Assembly: GCA_023262245.1 (NCBI GenBank)
Contig: JALRDC010000007.1
Span: 1 to 10,340, forward strand
DNA: 10,340 nucleotides
From: Flavobacteriaceae bacterium
GTDB taxonomy: Bacteria; Bacteroidota; Bacteroidia; Flavobacteriales; Flavobacteriaceae
Direction of reading: 5' to 3'
Shown: one piece after another, positions 8,348-10,340 of the stretch
Layout: the number at the start of each line of letters is the position of its first letter
Position numbering within the stretch: the first letter of the stretch is position 1
Translations under genes and position numbers: made by a program
The notes under the pieces: model-generated
The model's database searches: none
Seen by the model: only the letters and a program-made list of their open reading frames with translations
What the model was told of the DNA's origin: nothing

Positions 8348-8875
8348 ATGGACAGTAGATCATTTTTTATTTTGGTTTTATTTTCGTTTGGCATCACAAA
8401 CGCACAAGACTGGCAAACTCCCGTTATAGATGGATACGGAGAAGTAAAGTATTTTGATAAAGCTGCTGTACAGCCCAATCCGGAAGCAACCTATAAGTTG
8501 TTGTTTGACATTAAAAGTGAAGCAGAAAAAAGCGGTGTCAATAAAGGGCTTTGGGTGATGGCACGGACTCTAAATTTACTTTCTCTTGCAAAAGTCCCTT
8601 CCAAAAACATTCATCTTGTTGGATCAATTCATGGAGCGGCAACTTACATCACATTAAACGATGCTTCTTACAGAGAAAAATTTGGAAAACCCAATCCTAA
8701 TTTAAATATCATTACACAATTAAAAGAGAATGGGGTCCAACTCTATGTTTGTTCACAAGCTACTGCAGCCCGGGAAATTAAAGAAGAGATGATTCATCCT
8801 AATATTATTCCTGCAATTTCTGGTTTAAGTGTTTTGGCTAGCTATCAAATGAAAGGCTACATACTGATGCCCTAA
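8348..8875 (+). CDS. Exported DsrE-family protein
   Basis: Protein of 175 residues with a signal peptide ending GITNAQ (about residue 20), so periplasmic. The body fits the DsrE/DsrF-like fold: the beta-strand block KNIHLVGSIHGAATYITLN (about 87-104, with the HG that is common in the family), a helix over NPNLNIITQLKENG, then VQLYVCSQA with Cys135 where sulfur-handling members keep a Cys, and a C-terminal PAISGLSVLASYQMKGY. Cytoplasmic relatives carry or transfer persulfide; exported ones are less understood. I start it at ATG 8348. An in-frame TTG at 8333 would only add five residues before the signal peptide. It is divergent from the TsdA-like cytochrome and 81 bp before a Tat-exported relative. 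A role with thiosulfate or tetrathionate is inferred. Confidence 0.85.
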   Translation: MDSRSFFILVLFSFGITNAQDWQTPVIDGYGEVKYFDKAAVQPNPEATYKLLFDIKSEAEKSGVNKGLWVMARTLNLLSLAKVPSKNIHLVGSIHGAATYITLNDASYREKFGKPNPNLNIITQLKENGVQLYVCSQATAAREIKEEMIHPNIIPAISGLSVLASYQMKGYILMP

Positions 8876-8899
8876 AACGTTAGCTCCCAAGGGTGTAAT

Positions 8900-8930
8900 T
8901 TGCCTTGCTAAGATTTTTAGTTTACATTTA
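8900..8930 (+). promoter_or_regulatory. Possible promoter of the Tat-exported DsrE-like gene
   Basis: TTG at 8900-8902 and TACATTTA at 8923-8930 are spaced by exactly 20 bases and match the Bacteroidota pattern TTG / TAnnTTTG except for the last base. The leader to the ATG at 8957 would be about 20 nt. Overlapping it is a weak hairpin (TTAG 8880-8883 and CAAGG 8888-8892 pairing with CCTTG 8903-8907 and CTAA 8908-8911) followed by five T, so this gap could equally act as a leaky terminator for the DsrE-family gene. Confidence 0.4.
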
Positions 8931-8956
8931 TTGGATAACCATAAATTTCATTAGAG

Positions 8957-9640
8957 ATGAAAACCAATAAAAATCGTTCCAGAAGGAGTTTTATAGCAGC
9001 CTTAGCTTTAGGATCTTCCGCTTCTGTATTTCCAATGCTTCTTAAAGATCTAGATGCATACGAGAATTTTGACAATGAAGAGTTTAACTTTCAAAGTAAT
9101 CCAAAAGAATGACTTGATAAAATAAAAGGTTCGCGAAGAATCGTTTATGATGGAAGCAAATTTAACAATGCATTTCCTGTAATTTGGAACTGGGCTTTTT
9201 ATCAATCTAACAATGACATGGGTTCCCCAGATTCTGATATTACCGCCCTTACCGTTTTTAGATCAGGGGGAATTGCTGCTTCTTTAAATTCATCTGTTTG
9301 GAAGAAGTATGCATTAGGGGCATATTTTAATATCATGGATCCCCAAACCGGGAAACCCTCAGAACGAAACTTTGTTTATGAACCTGGTAGTGGCGATTTG
9401 CTAGCCGATGTAATAGACGGAATTAAAGAACTTCAAGGGCGAGGTGCTCTTTTTGCGGTATGTAATTCGGCAATACGTTTTCACAGTGCGCGCATTGCGA
9501 AAATTGGGAATCATAAAGCTGCCGATGTGTACAAAGATCTTACAAACAATATTCTACCACAGATTCAGTTGGTTCCAACGGGTGTATGGGCAATAGGGAT
9601 GGCGCAAGAAAAAAAATGCGGTTATATTTTTGCGGGTTAG
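8957..9640 (+). pseudogene. Tat-exported DsrE-like protein gene interrupted by an in-frame TGA
   Basis: Read through the TGA, the frame gives 227 residues from ATG 8957. It opens with a twin-arginine signal (NRSRRSFIAALALG, Arg9-Arg10), so the product would be exported folded. Codon 52 (9110-9112) is TGA in PKE-stop-LDKIKGSRRIVYDGS, where relatives as I recall have Trp, so a single TGG-to-TGA change explains it. The next 175 codons are open. The body has VFRSGGIAASLNSSVWKKY, GALFAVCNSA (Cys169) and LVPTGVWAIGMAQEKKCGY, the order seen in DsrE-type folds and similar to the neighbouring exported DsrE protein. The internal ATG at 9218 would give 140 residues without an export signal. It may be a true pseudogene, a readthrough gene (the stop context is TGA-C) or a sequence error. 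TGA is a normal stop for the ThuA and hydroxylase genes. Confidence 0.8.
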
Positions 9641-9658
9641 TAAAGAACACTACTAGTT

Positions 9659-9699
9659 GAAAAACCCCTAAACGATTTTTTTACAATCGAATAGGGGTT
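9659..9699 (-). terminator. Rho-independent terminator of ssrA
   Basis: Read on the minus strand, AACCCCTA (9699-9692) pairs with TAGGGGTT (9670-9663). A second 5-bp stem inside (CGATT / AATCG) lies across a 2x2 internal loop, with a 7-nt A-rich apical loop. The 3' side runs into TTTTTC. It begins 4 nt past the tmRNA CCA end. On the plus strand the hairpin is followed only by GTTTGG, so it is a poorer terminator for the Tat gene that ends at 9640. Confidence 0.85.
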
Positions 9700-9702
9700 G
9701 TT

Positions 9703-10101
9703 TGGTGGAGTCGGCGGGATTCGAACCCGCGTCCAAACAAGCGATCAAAAAGCTTTCTACAAGTTTAGATTTCGTTTAATTTTCGAGTAGGTACTGACCG
9801 AAAACTGCCTATACAAACCTTAGCATCTTTATTGAAAAACACAAGCGATGCTCGAGTGTTTCGATGTTGACTTTTATGGTGCCTCAATATAAATCGCCGT
9901 CAACAAGGGCTATTCAGAGACATCCAGCTTCCCGGCCTAGCCGGGACTTGGCATTAACGTACTATAATTCGGTTAATTATGCAGCTAGAGCGTAGTTATT
10001 CTCGCCATTTAAAAAAGTGAATCATGAGATTTACGAGCTGTTATTCAGCGCTCGACGTGCTTACACCGGTAATCTTCTCGCTGTCAATACCAGTCGACCC
10101 C
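9703..10101 (-). ncRNA. ssrA: tmRNA (transfer-messenger RNA)
   Basis: Rescues stalled ribosomes by trans-translation with SmpB. The length of 399 nt is normal for a one-piece tmRNA. The 3' end, read on the minus strand, has T-arm GCGGGTTCGAATCCCGC, acceptor strand CGACTCC, then A and an encoded CCA ending at 9703. The 5' end GGGGTCG at 10101-10095 pairs with that acceptor strand over seven positions (one G-U), and it continues GACTGGTATTGACAGCG, typical of tmRNA 5' ends. The tag frame sits in the middle. GC-rich self-pairing at 9930-9947 (CCCGGC / GCCGGG) fits one of the downstream pseudoknot or stem elements. It has its own terminator at once downstream and a likely promoter upstream. Confidence 0.97.
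9977..10006 (-). other. tmRNA tag-peptide reading frame (GENNYALAA)
   Basis: The resume codon GGC is at 10006-10004, followed by GAG AAT AAC TAC GCT CTA GCT GCA and the stop TAA at 9979-9977. The encoded tag is GENNYALAA; with the alanine carried by the tmRNA, stalled proteins gain AGENNYALAA. The YALAA end is the usual degradation signal, and the GENN start is of the kind seen in Bacteroidota, supporting the taxonomic call. Confidence 0.93.
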
Positions 10102-10127
10102 AATTCGTCAATGAACATTTTCGCGGG

Positions 10128-10161
10128 CAAACATACAAATATTGTACCAACTCTTGTTCAA
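10128..10161 (-). promoter_or_regulatory. Likely ssrA promoter
   Basis: On the minus strand, TATGTTTG (10135-10128) is a full match to the Bacteroidota -7 consensus TAnnTTTG, and TTG at 10161-10159 lies 23 bases upstream. Transcription would begin near 10122, leaving about 20 nt for RNase P to remove before the mature 5' end at 10101. The TTG overlaps the stop codon of the carboxypeptidase fragment. Confidence 0.55.
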
Positions 10162-10340
10162 AAAGAAAGAATAGTGTTGCGCAGGGCAACAAGTTTATTT
10201 AATAGGGGTTTCATTTTTTTTGCAAAATTGCGTTCGTTTCCTCCCAGATGTTCTGAGACAACAGTTGCTACATCATTTGCTGACTTTGTAACAAGGGCCA
10301 GAATGGCGTTCTCTACGGTAATGGTCTGGCCAGGCTTTAG
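10158..10340 (-). pseudogene. Broken D-Ala-D-Ala carboxypeptidase (penicillin-binding, S11 type) fragment, extends past right edge
   Basis: Open from the right edge to TGA at 10160-10158, 60 residues. It starts LKPGQTITVENAILALVTKS and continues AND, giving the SxN motif (Ser-Ala-Asn) of S11-family DD-carboxypeptidases that trim peptidoglycan stem peptides, then VATVVSEHLGGNERNFAKKM. Likeness fades around ALRNTIL and stops two codons later, where intact enzymes continue with a block like FRNASGLP and later the KTG motif. Those parts cannot follow, because the ssrA promoter and gene come next, so the coding region lacks its C-terminal half. Of the last 80 bases, 38 are G or C, richer than the rest of the window. 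As I recall, the wording resembles proteobacterial (especially alphaproteobacterial) enzymes. It is a transferred remnant or an assembly join; a short functional protein is unlikely. Confidence 0.75.

Noticed and set aside
9110..9112. TGA as a selenocysteine codon
   Set aside because: Homologs as I recall have Trp here, not Cys, and I see no obvious stem-loop directly after the codon like a bacterial SECIS.
9218..9640. A separate 140-residue gene starting at ATG 9218
   Set aside because: It is in the same frame as the upstream Tat signal, and the codons between the TGA and this ATG (such as VYDG and FPVIWNWAFY) read as conserved protein, so it is the tail of one gene.
10017..10202. Open frame of 61 codons on the plus strand
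   Set aside because: It overlaps the 5' part of ssrA and its promoter in antisense and has no recognisable protein features.
1..10340. CRISPR arrays, insertion sequences, tRNA genes
   Set aside because: No regularly spaced repeats, transposase frames or tRNA cloverleaf apart from the tRNA-like ends of ssrA were seen.

Overview
The window looks like a chromosomal segment from a marine member of the Bacteroidota, most likely a flavobacterium. The grounds are low G+C, A-rich start regions without clear Shine-Dalgarno sequences, several TAnnTTTG-like -7 elements, DUF6503 and GH95/ThuA/DUF1080 proteins, and a tmRNA whose tag reads GENNYALAA. Family assignments come from reading motifs; no database search was run.

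Positions 1-6249 are a carbohydrate-use region. The tail of mannonate dehydratase (uxuA, +) converges on a minus-strand pair: a GH95 alpha-L-fucosidase lipoprotein followed 15 bp later by an exported ThuA-domain protein. A 155-bp A+T-rich gap separates this pair from a plus-strand run of a PfkB-type fructokinase, an exported DUF6503 protein and an exported DUF1080 (3-keto-glycoside hydrolase type) protein. Together they suggest breakdown of a fucose- and uronate-containing glycan, possibly with oxidised-sugar chemistry, since both ThuA and DUF1080 proteins are present. No SusC/SusD pair, regulator or oxidoreductase is in the window.

Positions 6253-9640 hold a second group. On the minus strand lie a membrane di-histidine fatty-acid hydroxylase and, upstream of it, a membrane-anchored diheme cytochrome c of the thiosulfate dehydrogenase (TsdA) type. 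Divergent from these are a Sec-exported DsrE-family protein and a Tat-exported protein that also looks DsrE-like. The Tat gene has an in-frame TGA at codon 52, where Trp (TGG) is expected; the remaining 175 codons stay open. This group reads as a small periplasmic sulfur-compound module whose last member is broken, recoded, or affected by a sequencing error.

Positions 9641-10340 hold ssrA (tmRNA, minus strand, 399 nt) with a strong terminator and a likely promoter. Next to that promoter is the broken end of a penicillin-binding D-Ala-D-Ala carboxypeptidase gene that runs off the right edge. This fragment is more G+C-rich and looks proteobacterial, so it may be a transferred remnant or an assembly join.
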